Source of the DNA: Cytobacillus praedii
Lineage (GTDB): Bacteria; Bacillota; Bacilli; Bacillales; Cytobacillaceae
Direction: 5' to 3'
Length of the DNA stretch: 64,000 nucleotides
Assembly (NCBI RefSeq): GCF_001439605.1
Contig: NZ_LMBX01000023.1
Span: forward strand, 1 to 64,000
Below are positions 25,592-34,712 of the stretch, in pieces (the first letter of the stretch is position 1; every line of letters starts with the position of its first letter). The translations under genes were made by a program, and so were the position numbers. A model generated the notes under the pieces. That model did no database searches. It saw nothing but the letters and a program-made list of their open reading frames with translations, and was not told the origin of the DNA.

Positions 25592-27142
25592 GTGCATTCG
25601 CAGTTAACAGCTTATATCACCCTTGTTTCTACATCAGGTGTTCTTAATTTGTATTTATGCTTCTACGTATTTTTAAAGCGTCACAAATATACCAATATCG
25701 CTAATTTCTTTATCCTTTATACTGCCGCAATCGCCATCTATTGTTTTTCTTCTGCTTTCGGTCTAGTAGCCGTGACACTTGAGCAAATCAAGTTTTGGAC
25801 GATCATTCAATATGTCGGAATGCCCGTTTCTTCCCCATTTGGGTTACTATTTATCATGCGATATCTAGGAGTCAAAATCACTAAGAAAAGGTGTATGGCG
25901 CTCCTTTTGATCCCTTTTATTAGTTTGGTTATGGTTGCTACGAATGATTGGCATCATTTACATTATAAAGTTTTTGAAATTGATCTAAGTTTGGGAGCTC
26001 CCTTCATATACCAGGAAATCGGTATATGGTATATCGTTCATGGAATTTTTACATTCGGCTGTATGTTTGTTGCTTTATTATTAGTATTTTATCATTGGAA
26101 AGAAACTGCAAAAGTTTATCGTCCTCAATTAATCACACTAATGTTCGGCCAGTTCGTTCCTATAATAACAGCTTTTATATATTTAGTCGGTCTCACCCCA
26201 TCAGGTATTGATCCAGTACCTATGATTCTATGGCTGTCTTCGCTATTATATTTATGGGCTATTAACTCATCTCGGATGTTTACCATTATGCCAATTGCTA
26301 AAGACGCGATATTCAATAGTATAAATGATGGTGTGATTGTGCTTGATGAAGCTTACCGTTTAATTGAGTATAACCAGGCAAGCAAGAAGATGTTTCCAAA
26401 GTTAAACAAAACTTTGATTGGAATGAACTTTAAAAAGGTTTGGTTTGAACTATCTGGAAGCTCTTTCCCTTCTAAGCTGGAGACAGCCACACAGGTAATA
26501 CATTTTGGTTATGACCATATGAAACGAATCTATCAAGTTCGCACTTCTTCATTGGAGCATGCTAATAATAATAAGGGGCAATTACTAATTTTTACTGATA
26601 TCACGGAGGTAAAAAGACTGCAGATGGAATTAGAGCATCAAGCATACTATGATGACCTAACACAAATTTATAATCGCCGGGCTTTTTTCCAGAAATGTGA
26701 GCTAGCGTTTGCTGCAGCAACAAAGACTTCTTCTCCATTTACGATTATTTTGATAGATATTGATTATTTTAAAAGAGTGAATGATACCTATGGCCATTCT
26801 GTTGGTGATCAAATGCTTATTCACGTAGTGCAGGTTTGCCAAGCAATATTAAAGGAAGACATGCTGTTTGCCCGATATGGCGGAGAAGAGTTTGTACTTG
26901 CACTAAAGGAAGGACCAGAAATAAAAGGTGAAGATTTAGCTAATCAGCTGCGCAAGTCTGTAGAGGCACAGCCTCTACTTACTGAACAGGGCGATATTTC
27001 AGTTACTTTAAGTTTAGGGGTTGCAGAGGCTGCGATAGATGCAGAGGAGACACTCTATCAGCTTTTGAATAAAGCAGATCAGGCTTTGTATTTAGCTAAA
27101 AGAAATGGACGCAATCAAGTGCATGTCCACACAAAAGTCTAG
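25592..27142 (+). CDS. Membrane-bound diguanylate cyclase (7TM + PAS + GGDEF)
   Basis: A 516-residue c-di-GMP synthase candidate. Residues 1-225 contain seven hydrophobic segments of the type found at the N terminus of some histidine kinases (7TMR-HisK_N). Residues about 235-340 look like a PAS sensor (NSINDGVIVLDEAYRLIEYN). The C-terminal GGDEF domain has YDDLTQIYNRRAF, LIDIDYFKRVNDTYGH and an intact GGEEF active site near residue 430. I see no RxxD inhibitory site in front of GGEEF. GTG 25592 follows GAGGT. It ends at a strong bidirectional terminator. Confidence 0.92.
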   Translation: MHSQLTAYITLVSTSGVLNLYLCFYVFLKRHKYTNIANFFILYTAAIAIYCFSSAFGLVAVTLEQIKFWTIIQYVGMPVSSPFGLLFIMRYLGVKITKKRCMALLLIPFISLVMVATNDWHHLHYKVFEIDLSLGAPFIYQEIGIWYIVHGIFTFGCMFVALLLVFYHWKETAKVYRPQLITLMFGQFVPIITAFIYLVGLTPSGIDPVPMILWLSSLLYLWAINSSRMFTIMPIAKDAIFNSINDGVIVLDEAYRLIEYNQASKKMFPKLNKTLIGMNFKKVWFELSGSSFPSKLETATQVIHFGYDHMKRIYQVRTSSLEHANNNKGQLLIFTDITEVKRLQMELEHQAYYDDLTQIYNRRAFFQKCELAFAAATKTSSPFTIILIDIDYFKRVNDTYGHSVGDQMLIHVVQVCQAILKEDMLFARYGGEEFVLALKEGPEIKGEDLANQLRKSVEAQPLLTEQGDISVTLSLGVAEAAIDAEETLYQLLNKADQALYLAKRNGRNQVHVHTKV

Positions 27143-27182
27143 AAGCAGGTTATTCCTTATTGGGAACCTGCTTCTTCTATTT
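27141..27182. terminator. Bidirectional terminator
   Basis: AGAAGCAGGTT and AACCTGCTTCT close a long stem that serves both the diguanylate cyclase gene and the convergent cobalamin operon. Confidence 0.9.
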
Positions 27183-27204
27183 AAAATATCAAAGCTTTTT
27201 CATA

Positions 27205-28590
27205 TCATATGCCCTGAAAAGCCCTGTTTTTAAACCCCATACACTGTTCCACCCAGCGCTGTACGAGTTCTGGCGCGGAACTAAAGTGGATATGTGTATA
27301 ACCAGCAACAAGATTATTCAATAAGATGCCTTCTTGCTTTGTCCCTCTTCTTCCAGTTGTAATATATGCGGAAGTATACTCCTGAGATGGATCGAATGTT
27401 GAATAATGAAACTCATGTCCTCTAGCCCGATCATTCGGTCCAATTAAGAAATTCTTCTCCGTTCCCGTTACTTCACGATAGCCAAGTGCGGCAAGCTTCC
27501 TATGCATCTTCACCTTGCCAGGAATCAAGCCAGCCATCGGATATTCCTTTCCGTCAACTGATTCAATCGATTCGGATAAGAACATAAATCCGCCGCATTC
27601 TGCCACCGTAGGCATCCCGCTTTGGATAGCCTCCCGAACAGATAAGAGGACATCGTTTTTCGCAGATAATTCAGCTGCAAACTCTTCCGGAAATCCACCA
27701 CCAATATATAGGCCGTGTACACCCAAGGGGACCTGTTCCCCTTTAAGGGGGGAGAAAAAGGTTAGCTCTGCTCCATAATGCTCTAACAGCTCTAAATTTT
27801 CTGGATAGTAGAAATGGAAAGCTTCGTCAAATGCAACTGCCATTCTTACTTTACTCTCTTGCTTTTTAATTCCAAATAAAATATGCGGGGATTCAATTGT
27901 TTCCGTGCCCATTATTTGATATAAACGATCTAAGTCGAAGTTCTTTTGAATCGTTTCTGATAGTAAGTCAAAAAAAGGTGTTAGTTCTCCACGCTCAATA
28001 GACGGAACTAGCCCAAGATGACGCTCTGGCATGCGAAGCCGATCATCCTTTGCTAAGTAGCCAATTACAGGAATTCCACATTCTTTTTCTACCGCTTTTC
28101 GGATTAACTCGTAATGCCCCGCACTTCCCACACGGTTCGCTACAACTCCACAAAGATGAACCCCAGGAGATAATGTTTGAAACCCTTTTACTATTGCAGC
28201 TGCACTTCGTGCCATTCCGCCGCAATCAACAACAAGCAGGACAGGACTATTTGTAATCATGGCAATGTCAGCCGCACTGCCTGTATCAGAAAGTGGGTCT
28301 TTTCCATCAAATAACCCCATTACTCCTTCGATAATAGCTACATCTGCTCCTTGATAACCGCGTACAAAAATCTCCTTTACTGCTAAGGAACTGCACATCC
28401 AGCTGTCTAAATTTCGAGATTTTCTTCCGGTCACAGCGGTCTGATAAGTAGGATCAATATAATCGGGGCCGCATTTAAACCCTTGCACCGAATATCCTAG
28501 CTTTTTATAAGCTGCCATTAAGCCTATGGCTACTGTTGTCTTTCCAACACCACTTCCTGTACCTGCAACTACAATTCGATGGATGGACAT
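27205..28590 (-). CDS. cbiA: Cobyrinate a,c-diamide synthase
   Basis: CbiA/CobB amidates the a and c side chains of cobyrinate, using ATP and glutamine. The 461-residue protein has an N-terminal P-loop domain (VVAGTGSGVGKTT) and a C-terminal class I glutamine-amidotransferase-like domain with the nucleophile Cys in VAECGGFMFL and a late HIHF motif. ATG 28590 is six bases from AGAGGA; it overlaps the preceding gene by 22 bp. It is the last gene of a cobalamin operon that otherwise encodes uptake and adenosylation, so it may act in salvage of an incomplete corrinoid, or the rest of the pathway may be encoded elsewhere. Confidence 0.93.
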   Translation of the reverse strand: MSIHRIVVAGTGSGVGKTTVAIGLMAAYKKLGYSVQGFKCGPDYIDPTYQTAVTGRKSRNLDSWMCSSLAVKEIFVRGYQGADVAIIEGVMGLFDGKDPLSDTGSAADIAMITNSPVLLVVDCGGMARSAAAIVKGFQTLSPGVHLCGVVANRVGSAGHYELIRKAVEKECGIPVIGYLAKDDRLRMPERHLGLVPSIERGELTPFFDLLSETIQKNFDLDRLYQIMGTETIESPHILFGIKKQESKVRMAVAFDEAFHFYYPENLELLEHYGAELTFFSPLKGEQVPLGVHGLYIGGGFPEEFAAELSAKNDVLLSVREAIQSGMPTVAECGGFMFLSESIESVDGKEYPMAGLIPGKVKMHRKLAALGYREVTGTEKNFLIGPNDRARGHEFHYSTFDPSQEYTSAYITTGRRGTKQEGILLNNLVAGYTHIHFSSAPELVQRWVEQCMGFKNRAFQGI

Positions 28591-29399
28591 AACCATTCCT
28601 CTGCTTTCTGCTCATCATATGCAGGAAAAAGGTTCGGATGAAGCAAAACACCTAGTTTTTGTATACCGAGTAATAATCGTGGAGACGGTCTGCAATAAAG
28701 GGATTCCTCCATTACAATTATTCGATTATCCTTAATTGCCTTCATTTCTGGCCAATCTGGCCGTTGCTTAAGCAATTGCGGTTTCATTTGTTTTTCCTTT
28801 ACACCAACCCATGCCATCAATATATAATCGGGATTACGCTTGTACACATCCTCCCAATCCGTCTTCACACTTGCTCGCTCATCATCTGCAAATACGTTAT
28901 AACCACCAGCTATATGACTGATTTCCGTTAACCAATTTGTCCCGCCTGGAGTAAATACCGGCTTTGGCCACCATTCCCAATATAACCGTGGGCGATCCTC
29001 AACCTTCCGTCCAAACTCCCTATACGTCTCCAACAATCTATGATATTTTTGGTATGCCTCCTCCCCAATCGCTTCTTGTCCTGTTGCTTTTCCCACCTCA
29101 AGCATATTATCTCCTACATCAGATAAGCTCTTTGGATTAAGTGTGATAAAAGGCAATCCCCTCTCCCGTAAACCTGCAATGTTCTTCTCCATCCCAGGCA
29201 CCGATAATGATGCAAGAACTAAATCTGGCTGAAGAGCTTCAACAGCAGCCATATCGATATCCAAATCGGAACCTAGTCTAGGCAAATCATTAATCTGTAC
29301 TGGCCAGTCTGAGTAGTTATCAACACCTATAATATTTGAAGTCAACCCCATAAATCCGAGAAGCTCGGTATTACTTGGACATAACGATACAATTCTCAT
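28569..29399 (-). CDS. Cytosolic BtuF-like cobalamin-binding protein
   Basis: A 276-residue periplasmic-binding-fold protein (MRIVSLCPSNTELLGFMGL; PDLVLASLS; YWEWWPKPVFTPG) related to BtuF, but with no signal peptide or lipobox, so it should stay in the cytoplasm. The ORF extends upstream, but ATG 29399 fits the family start and has GGGG eight bases before it. It lies between the adenosyltransferase and cbiA. A role in holding or delivering a corrinoid inside the cell is inferred from family and place. Confidence 0.85.
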   Translation of the reverse strand: MRIVSLCPSNTELLGFMGLTSNIIGVDNYSDWPVQINDLPRLGSDLDIDMAAVEALQPDLVLASLSVPGMEKNIAGLRERGLPFITLNPKSLSDVGDNMLEVGKATGQEAIGEEAYQKYHRLLETYREFGRKVEDRPRLYWEWWPKPVFTPGGTNWLTEISHIAGGYNVFADDERASVKTDWEDVYKRNPDYILMAWVGVKEKQMKPQLLKQRPDWPEMKAIKDNRIIVMEESLYCRPSPRLLLGIQKLGVLLHPNLFPAYDEQKAEEWLCPSIEL

Positions 29400-29451
29400 C
29401 AGATATCCCCTCTCTTTTCTTACATCATTTTGCATGACTTTAACACTTTTC

Positions 29452-30000
29452 TTAAAGTTCAATACCCATAACAGCTGGTATCCCCTCATCATAATAATGT
29501 TTAGACACATTTACATCTGAAACAAGATCTGCCGCTTCAACAATCTTTGAATTTGCATTTCTTCCTGTTAGAACAAGATGCATCCCTTGAGGGCGATGGG
29601 ATATGAGATCCAGTACTTCTTGAATCGGCAGCACATCATCAATTGGAAAACGATTGATTGCCAGTGCGTTATTGATTTCATCTAAGATGACAAGATCATG
29701 TTCACCTGCCATTACTCGCTTCTTCGTATATGTCCATGCTTCTTTAAGTGCAGAACGATGCTCTTCAGGGGTTTTTGTCCAAGTGAATCCAATCCCTTTT
29801 TGGACCATTTCAATTCCTAGCTTGTCAAAAACAAGTTTTTCCCCATACTTACGCTGGGGAGATTTTATGAATTGAATCATTAGCACACGTTTTCCCCGTC
29901 CATATGCCCTTACGGCAAGCCCTATCGCTGCCGTTGTTTTTCCTTTTCCATCTCCTGTGTAAACAAGTGTTAATCCTCGTTCCTTACTTGGCTTACTCAT
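29452..30000 (-). CDS. cobA: Corrinoid adenosyltransferase (CobA/BtuR type)
   Basis: A 182-residue CobA/CobO/BtuR enzyme that attaches the 5'-deoxyadenosyl group to reduced corrinoids. The P-loop is YTGDGKGKTTAAIG; further motifs are MIQFIKSP, DLVILDEINNAL and LVLTGRNA. Length is typical. In this operon it would convert imported cobalamin or cobinamide to the coenzyme form. Confidence 0.94.
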   Translation of the reverse strand: MSKPSKERGLTLVYTGDGKGKTTAAIGLAVRAYGRGKRVLMIQFIKSPQRKYGEKLVFDKLGIEMVQKGIGFTWTKTPEEHRSALKEAWTYTKKRVMAGEHDLVILDEINNALAINRFPIDDVLPIQEVLDLISHRPQGMHLVLTGRNANSKIVEAADLVSDVNVSKHYYDEGIPAVMGIEL

Positions 30001-30058
30001 ATGTATCCCTCCTCTTTATCTATTGAAAAAAATTCGCTGCCACCCTTACACCTGACAT

Positions 30059-30895
30059 TTATTGAAGAATCTCCATCTTCCCTTGCCTCTTCTTTGCAAG
30101 ACCTTTCCGCTGAGCGAAACTTTCTCCCTGAAGGATAATTTGCGGCAATCCATAAACAGGATGCTTCATCACTATGGGCACAGTCCCGTATACTTCCTCA
30201 ATTAAATCGGTTCGAATGATATCCTCTGGGGAACCAGTTGCTACAACTCTTCCATTATGCAAGAGTAACAACCGATCACAATAGAGTGCAGCTAAATTTA
30301 AATCATGCAGAACTGATATAACTGTCAGATCCTCTTCTAGCTGCCATTCTCGAATCCGATCCATTAGTAGAACTTGATGGCCAATATCAAGATAGGTGGT
30401 TGGTTCATCAAGCATGAGGAGCTCTGGTTGCTGCGCCATTGTCTTACCAAGAGCTACTCGCTGCCTCTCTCCTCCACTTAAGTATTCAAGATGGCGATCA
30501 CTTAAATCATCCAGCCCCATTTTATTAAGAATTACATCGATAAGCCGCTCAAAGTCTGTTGTTTCTTCTCCAAGCCAATTTTGAAAAGGAAAACGGCCCA
30601 TCTCTATTACCTCTCTTACTGTAAATCCAATCGGAGGCAAAGATTCCTGCTGCAAAACAGCAAGCCATTTGGCCAGTTCTTTTCGATTATATTGTTCAAT
30701 TTGTTTCCCTTTTAGTTCAATTCTCCCAGCCGTCGTACTTTCCACACCCGACAACAGCTTTAGCAATGTAGACTTGCCGCTTCCATTCGGCCCAATAATC
30801 CCGAGGCATTCTCCACGTTTGACTGAAAAGCTAATCTCCTCAAGCACTGATTGGTTATCAAACCGTTTACTCAGCCTATCGACTTCAATGAACAT
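30059..30895 (-). CDS. btuD: Cobalamin ABC transporter ATP-binding protein
   Basis: A 278-residue FecE/BtuD-type ATPase. Walker A GPNGSGKSTLL, signature YLSGGERQRVALGKTMAQ, Walker B LLMLDEPTTYLD and the H-loop SVLHDLN are all intact. It is three bp after btuC. Iron-siderophore transporters have very similar ATPases, but the riboswitch and cob genes support cobalamin or a precursor as the substrate. Confidence 0.93.
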   Translation of the reverse strand: MFIEVDRLSKRFDNQSVLEEISFSVKRGECLGIIGPNGSGKSTLLKLLSGVESTTAGRIELKGKQIEQYNRKELAKWLAVLQQESLPPIGFTVREVIEMGRFPFQNWLGEETTDFERLIDVILNKMGLDDLSDRHLEYLSGGERQRVALGKTMAQQPELLMLDEPTTYLDIGHQVLLMDRIREWQLEEDLTVISVLHDLNLAALYCDRLLLLHNGRVVATGSPEDIIRTDLIEEVYGTVPIVMKHPVYGLPQIILQGESFAQRKGLAKKRQGKMEILQ

Positions 30896-30898
30896 CCA

Positions 30899-31939
30899 TC
30901 AATTTCCTCCTGACATTTGCTTGTTTCGGCGAAGCAGGTATGCGAAGAATGGTGCACCAAGAACAGCCGTCACAACCCCGAGCGGAATCTCTGTTGGGCT
31001 AAGCAATGTACGAGCAATAGTATCCGCCCAAAGCACGTATATTGCACCGAAGATCACTGTCAAGGGCAGTAATAGTCGGTAATCTGGTCCGACTATTAAT
31101 CTCACTAAATGCGGGACAACAAGTCCGACAAAACCAATTGTTCCAACGATCGATACTGCAGCAGCAGTAATTAGGGTGGATACGATCAATACAACTAGCC
31201 GTGTACGCTTAATATTGACACCTAAATGCGCTGCCTGCCTTTCCCCAAGTGCAAATAAATTTAATGTTCGTCCATATGACAGCAACACGACAACCCCAAT
31301 AGCTAAATAAGGCATGAGCACAAAGGTAAATGACCATCCTCTAAGGGCTAAACTCCCCATTAGCCAGAAGACGATTTCATTCACCACCTGATCGGACATG
31401 GACACCATAAAGGAAACAATGGCCCCTAGAAAAGCAGACACAACAACACCAGATAAAATGATGGTTTCTAATTTATACTTCCCCTGTACATTGGCTAATC
31501 GGAGCACAACAAGCAAACTGAGCAGCCCTGTCACAAATGCAACCAAGGGAATCGTCCAAGTGCCAAATAAGATCGTATGAAACCCGAATAAAATTAGGAA
31601 AGCAGCACCTACTGCTGAACCAGATGCTACCCCTAGCGTATACGGATCTGCTAACGGGTTGCGCAATACTCCTTGAAACCCAGCCCCTGCAAGTGACAAA
31701 CATGCTCCGACAAGAATGGCAAGAAAAACGCGCGGCAAACGGACTTTTAAGATGATTTGTTCAGATGATGCCGCCCAGTTTGTATCAATGAATCCATCTA
31801 GAATTGGAAGCTGGTGCAGGATAATTCCCCAAACATGCGAAAGAGGCAGATTGGCTGATCCAAGTGACAAACTAACAACCGCTGAAAGAAGAAGGAGAAC
31901 GAAACTCGCTCCCCCCCATAGTGCTAATTTTCTTTTCAT
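30899..31939 (-). CDS. btuC: Cobalamin ABC transporter permease
   Basis: A 346-residue FecCD/BtuC-family permease with about ten membrane helices. Family motifs include LPRVFLAILVGACLSLAGAGFQ, NPLADPYTLGVASGSAVGA, and GTIGFVGLVVPHLVR near the C terminus. It overlaps btuF by four bp. Confidence 0.94.
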   Translation of the reverse strand: MKRKLALWGGASFVLLLLSAVVSLSLGSANLPLSHVWGIILHQLPILDGFIDTNWAASSEQIILKVRLPRVFLAILVGACLSLAGAGFQGVLRNPLADPYTLGVASGSAVGAAFLILFGFHTILFGTWTIPLVAFVTGLLSLLVVLRLANVQGKYKLETIILSGVVVSAFLGAIVSFMVSMSDQVVNEIVFWLMGSLALRGWSFTFVLMPYLAIGVVVLLSYGRTLNLFALGERQAAHLGVNIKRTRLVVLIVSTLITAAAVSIVGTIGFVGLVVPHLVRLIVGPDYRLLLPLTVIFGAIYVLWADTIARTLLSPTEIPLGVVTAVLGAPFFAYLLRRNKQMSGGN

Positions 31940-32940
31940 TTCTTAAACAAATCCGGATAAATGGCTTTAGCCATTTGTGTAAGTGCTTCTGTTATTCTCG
32001 GACCAGGTCTGGACATAATATTCCCTTCTATTCCAGTCAAGCTGCCATCTTTAATGGCTGTAATCTTCTCCCATCCATTTCTTGATGTAATTAGTTCTTC
32101 TAGCGGTTTGCCTGACTTATCATCAACAGTACCAGCGGTATACAGAATCACATCTGGATTATCCTGAATAATCTTCTCTTCATTAATTGCATTCCAGCCT
32201 TCCATATCAGAGGCAATATTAATGCCTCCAGCCAGCGTAATCAGTTCATCCATAAATTCACCCTTGCCTACCGTCCAGCCAGGGGAAAACTCAATATACA
32301 CTTTTTTCTTATCTACCTCTTTAAGAGTTGCAGCCGCTTCTGTTACTGTTTTAATATCTTCTTTCATTTGTGCCACTAACTCTTCTGCCTTTTGCTGTGT
32401 ATTTGTAATGATGCCAATCTGAATAATATTATTTAAAATATCGTCCATCTTTTTTGGCTCCGTTTTATATAAAGGAAGGTCTAACCCGCGAAATTTCTCC
32501 ACAATATCGTCTTTCATTGAAATGCCGCCAATGACTAAATCTGGATTGGCTGCGATAATTGCTTCCTCATTCGGTTTTGTTACGCCGCCTACTTTCGGCT
32601 TCGTTAATGCTTCTTTAGGATAATCATCAAAATCTGAAACACCATAAATTTTATCGCCCAGGCCTAGTGCAAAAAGAATTTCCGTCTCTGATGGAGAAGT
32701 AGAAACAATACGCTCTGGTGCCTTTTCAAAGGTTATTTCTAAACCAGTTGCATCCTTCACTGTTAGCGGATAAACCGTTACTTTCTCATTTGCTTTATTT
32801 TCGGAACTTCCGTTATTTTCAACTTCTGAAGATGCCTTTTGTGAAGAGCTATCTTTTTCCCCACCTTCACTACCTGACCCACATGCACTGATAGTCAACG
32901 CTAACAGCATTGTCAATAGTAATGCCAAAAACTTTTTCAT
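31936..32940 (-). CDS. btuF: Cobalamin-binding lipoprotein of ABC transporter
   Basis: A 334-residue solute-binding lipoprotein: lipobox ending ISAC at Cys20, a Ser/Glu/Asn-rich linker, then a BtuF/FhuD-type helical-hinge fold (PERIVSTSPSETEILFALGL, GDKIYGVSDFDDYP, NPDLVIGG). It is the first gene after the riboswitch; about 480 bp of leader separate the two. Siderophore binding is the alternative, but is disfavoured by the regulation. Confidence 0.92.
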   Translation of the reverse strand: MKKFLALLLTMLLALTISACGSGSEGGEKDSSSQKASSEVENNGSSENKANEKVTVYPLTVKDATGLEITFEKAPERIVSTSPSETEILFALGLGDKIYGVSDFDDYPKEALTKPKVGGVTKPNEEAIIAANPDLVIGGISMKDDIVEKFRGLDLPLYKTEPKKMDDILNNIIQIGIITNTQQKAEELVAQMKEDIKTVTEAAATLKEVDKKKVYIEFSPGWTVGKGEFMDELITLAGGINIASDMEGWNAINEEKIIQDNPDVILYTAGTVDDKSGKPLEELITSRNGWEKITAIKDGSLTGIEGNIMSRPGPRITEALTQMAKAIYPDLFKK

Positions 32941-33008
32941 ACTCAGTCCTCTTCCCTTCGTTTATGGTTCGAGAAGAGCTTGATAACTTGAAGTCTTGTT
33001 CTGAACAA

Positions 33009-33286
33009 GAAAAGCACATGTGCCTTGGTCATCACCGTACAAACGCAGTTTAGCTGTGGCTCTCAGCCCCTCTTTGGTCTAACTGTACTGTTCTGTTCTG
33101 TGGCAAACTGCGCCACGCCTCAGTCCATTTTATGCTTACCAGGCTAAACAGCCGCCTCGCTTTTTTATGACTAAGATAAAAGTAGGTACAATGAACGGAG
33201 CAAATTGTTGCCAAATTATCTTAGAAAGGGGACCTGAAGTTTGATAGGCGATAGGCATTGGAGCTAAACAATTCTCTAACTCCAAA
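33009..33286. repeat. Interspersed repeat family A, copy 3, with a longer middle
   Basis: The left end (GAAAAGCACATGTGCCTTGG) and the right end (CTGAAGTTTGATAGGCGATA, then the tail at 33268-33286) match the copies at 10757-11081. The middle is replaced or enlarged by about 120 bp. It lies between the riboswitch terminator and btuF, 69 bp before the start codon. Confidence 0.8.
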
Positions 33287-33308
33287 TTGATGCTTTCTTA
33301 TTCTTCAA

Positions 33309-33343
33309 CGAAAAAAGCCTTGCTTCCATTCGGAAACAAGGCA
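33309..33343 (-). terminator. Riboswitch-controlled terminator
   Basis: On the minus strand GCCTTGTTTCC pairs with GGAAGCAAGGC around GAAT and is followed by six T. It lies about 85 bases after the B12 box and is the likely expression platform. Confidence 0.85.
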
Positions 33344-33421
33344 TGCAAAAACCAGACAAATAAAATAAATTTATACTGATTAAGCCTATCCTTTTCCGCG
33401 AAGGATTTCGTTGGCAAGCTA

Positions 33422-33592
33422 AATAGGCAGGTTTCCTGGCTTACGGGTAACGTGATTTCCTCTCCTTCCCATTCCTGATCTGGAACAGTGGTACTGCAAG
33501 GTTATCCCCGAATAACAGTGGCGGGACCGCGCCGGATTCACACCGGCTTCCCTTTTAACCTTATCCAATGATAAGGCACCTACTAGCTATGT
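33422..33592 (-). promoter_or_regulatory. Cobalamin riboswitch
   Basis: The minus strand carries the conserved core AGGGAAGCCGGTGTGAATCC, then GGCGCGGTCCCGCCACTGT, and the B12 box AGCCAGGAAACCTGCC at 33426-33441. A terminator follows at 33309-33343, so adenosylcobalamin binding should stop transcription before btuF. Confidence 0.95.
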
Positions 33593-33709
33593 AAGATTCA
33601 ATTGGTCAAGCAATATCTCAACTAGTATTATAGCATTATTTTGAGTTATTTGAATATGCAGTTTGGAAACTCAAATCGAACTGGATTGTAATTGGCATAA
33701 AGAACGTAA

Positions 33710-33828
33710 TATATTAGCCGTACTTTCGAGTATATTGGCCGTCGGTATCATTATATTCGCCGTGCATTCATGTATATTGGCCGTCATCATCGATATATTC
33801 GCCGTGCATTCGAGTATATTGGCCGTCA
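33710..33828. repeat. 21-bp tandem array (ATATTnGCCGT), six copies
   Basis: GCCGT recurs at 33717, 33738, 33759, 33780, 33801 and 33822, exactly 21 bp apart. The bases between cores vary. The same core makes up the array at 23451-23545. Confidence 0.92.
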
Positions 33829-33907
33829 GGGTGGCTGGTAATTTTCCTTTTAGCTTACATTCGTTTAAAATGCGAAATATATTTTTAAACTAAAGCTTAT
33901 CCAGCCA

Positions 33908-34342
33908 TTATTGTTCAAGTATGGTTTTAATCTTGATTAAATCTTTCATGTTTGCTCTTCTCATCATAAATGTCATGAAAATGGACAGTATCTTGTTGAA
34001 GCCTTTTGGGTTTCCTTTATTTTGTAAAGTCATTTGCGTATGACCTTCGTCGATCGCTTGCCATGTATAGATGGTCTCCATTGGAAATGGACCATCTACT
34101 GTTTTCATCACAAATTTTTTCTCAGGAATAAATTCCACAATTTCATACACATATGCCAGTTCCTTGCCTAGAAATTTCGCTTTAAAAGCAATTTGAGAGC
34201 CAAGTTTTAGAGGCTTTGGTGTCCTCCAATCTACTGAGTGGATATTTACATACCATTCAGGTGCATGATCAGGATTTGTTGCATATTCTGATACTTCTGT
34301 AATTGGGCGATTTATTGTGATTTCCGTTATTACATCAACCAT
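33908..34342 (-). CDS. SRPBCC (START-like) family protein
   Basis: A 144-residue protein of the polyketide-cyclase/START-like fold: ITEITINRPITEVSEYATNPDHAPEW opens the ligand-binding helix-grip fold, and a long C-terminal helix closes it. It probably binds a small hydrophobic ligand; no target is suggested by its neighbours. The 21-bp array lies just downstream. The start follows an AGGAGG-like site. Confidence 0.82.
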   Translation of the reverse strand: MVDVITEITINRPITEVSEYATNPDHAPEWYVNIHSVDWRTPKPLKLGSQIAFKAKFLGKELAYVYEIVEFIPEKKFVMKTVDGPFPMETIYTWQAIDEGHTQMTLQNKGNPKGFNKILSIFMTFMMRRANMKDLIKIKTILEQ

Positions 34343-34603
34343 CTTGGCCTCCTATTTTTATATCGTTTTTTCAAGTAATGTGCCAAGTAAGTATTCCCGG
34401 CCCCTCAGAGAATAAACTGAGCAGTGCCATTTTTTAGAAGCCCTTGAGGACAAGAATAAATATTTAATGGGGTCCTTACTTCATATGATTTGCTTAAAAT
34501 TGCTATATGATATTATTTTGTCTTTTCCTTTATATTATCACTCATCCGACTTTGTCTTATAAGGAGCTTTCAATTATCTTTAAAATTAATTTGGTTATTT
34601 ACA

Positions 34604-34645
34604 ACAAAAATCCCCTCAGCTGAAGTGCTAAAGGGATTTTTGTAA
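34604..34645 (-). terminator. Terminator of the MATE gene
   Basis: AAAATCCC and GGGATTTT close a stem that includes TCAGC / GTGCT; it has T tracts on both sides. It lies 67 bp after the MATE stop. The rest of the gap 34343-34712 shows nothing else clear. Confidence 0.75.
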
Positions 34646-34712
34646 TAAGAAAAAACTTACAGGAAAACAGGTCGATTGTTTATCGTGATTCACCCGCTGT
34701 TCACATTGCACA

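Noticed and set aside
25592-25600. Search for an ATG start of the diguanylate cyclase
   Set aside because: GTG with GAGGT upstream gives a complete first membrane helix; the next ATG would delete several helices.
33663-33893. 76-codon plus-strand ORF with repeated ILAV/FAVHS units
   Set aside because: The peptide repeat is a direct result of the 21-bp DNA array; 21 is a multiple of three. There is no ribosome binding site.
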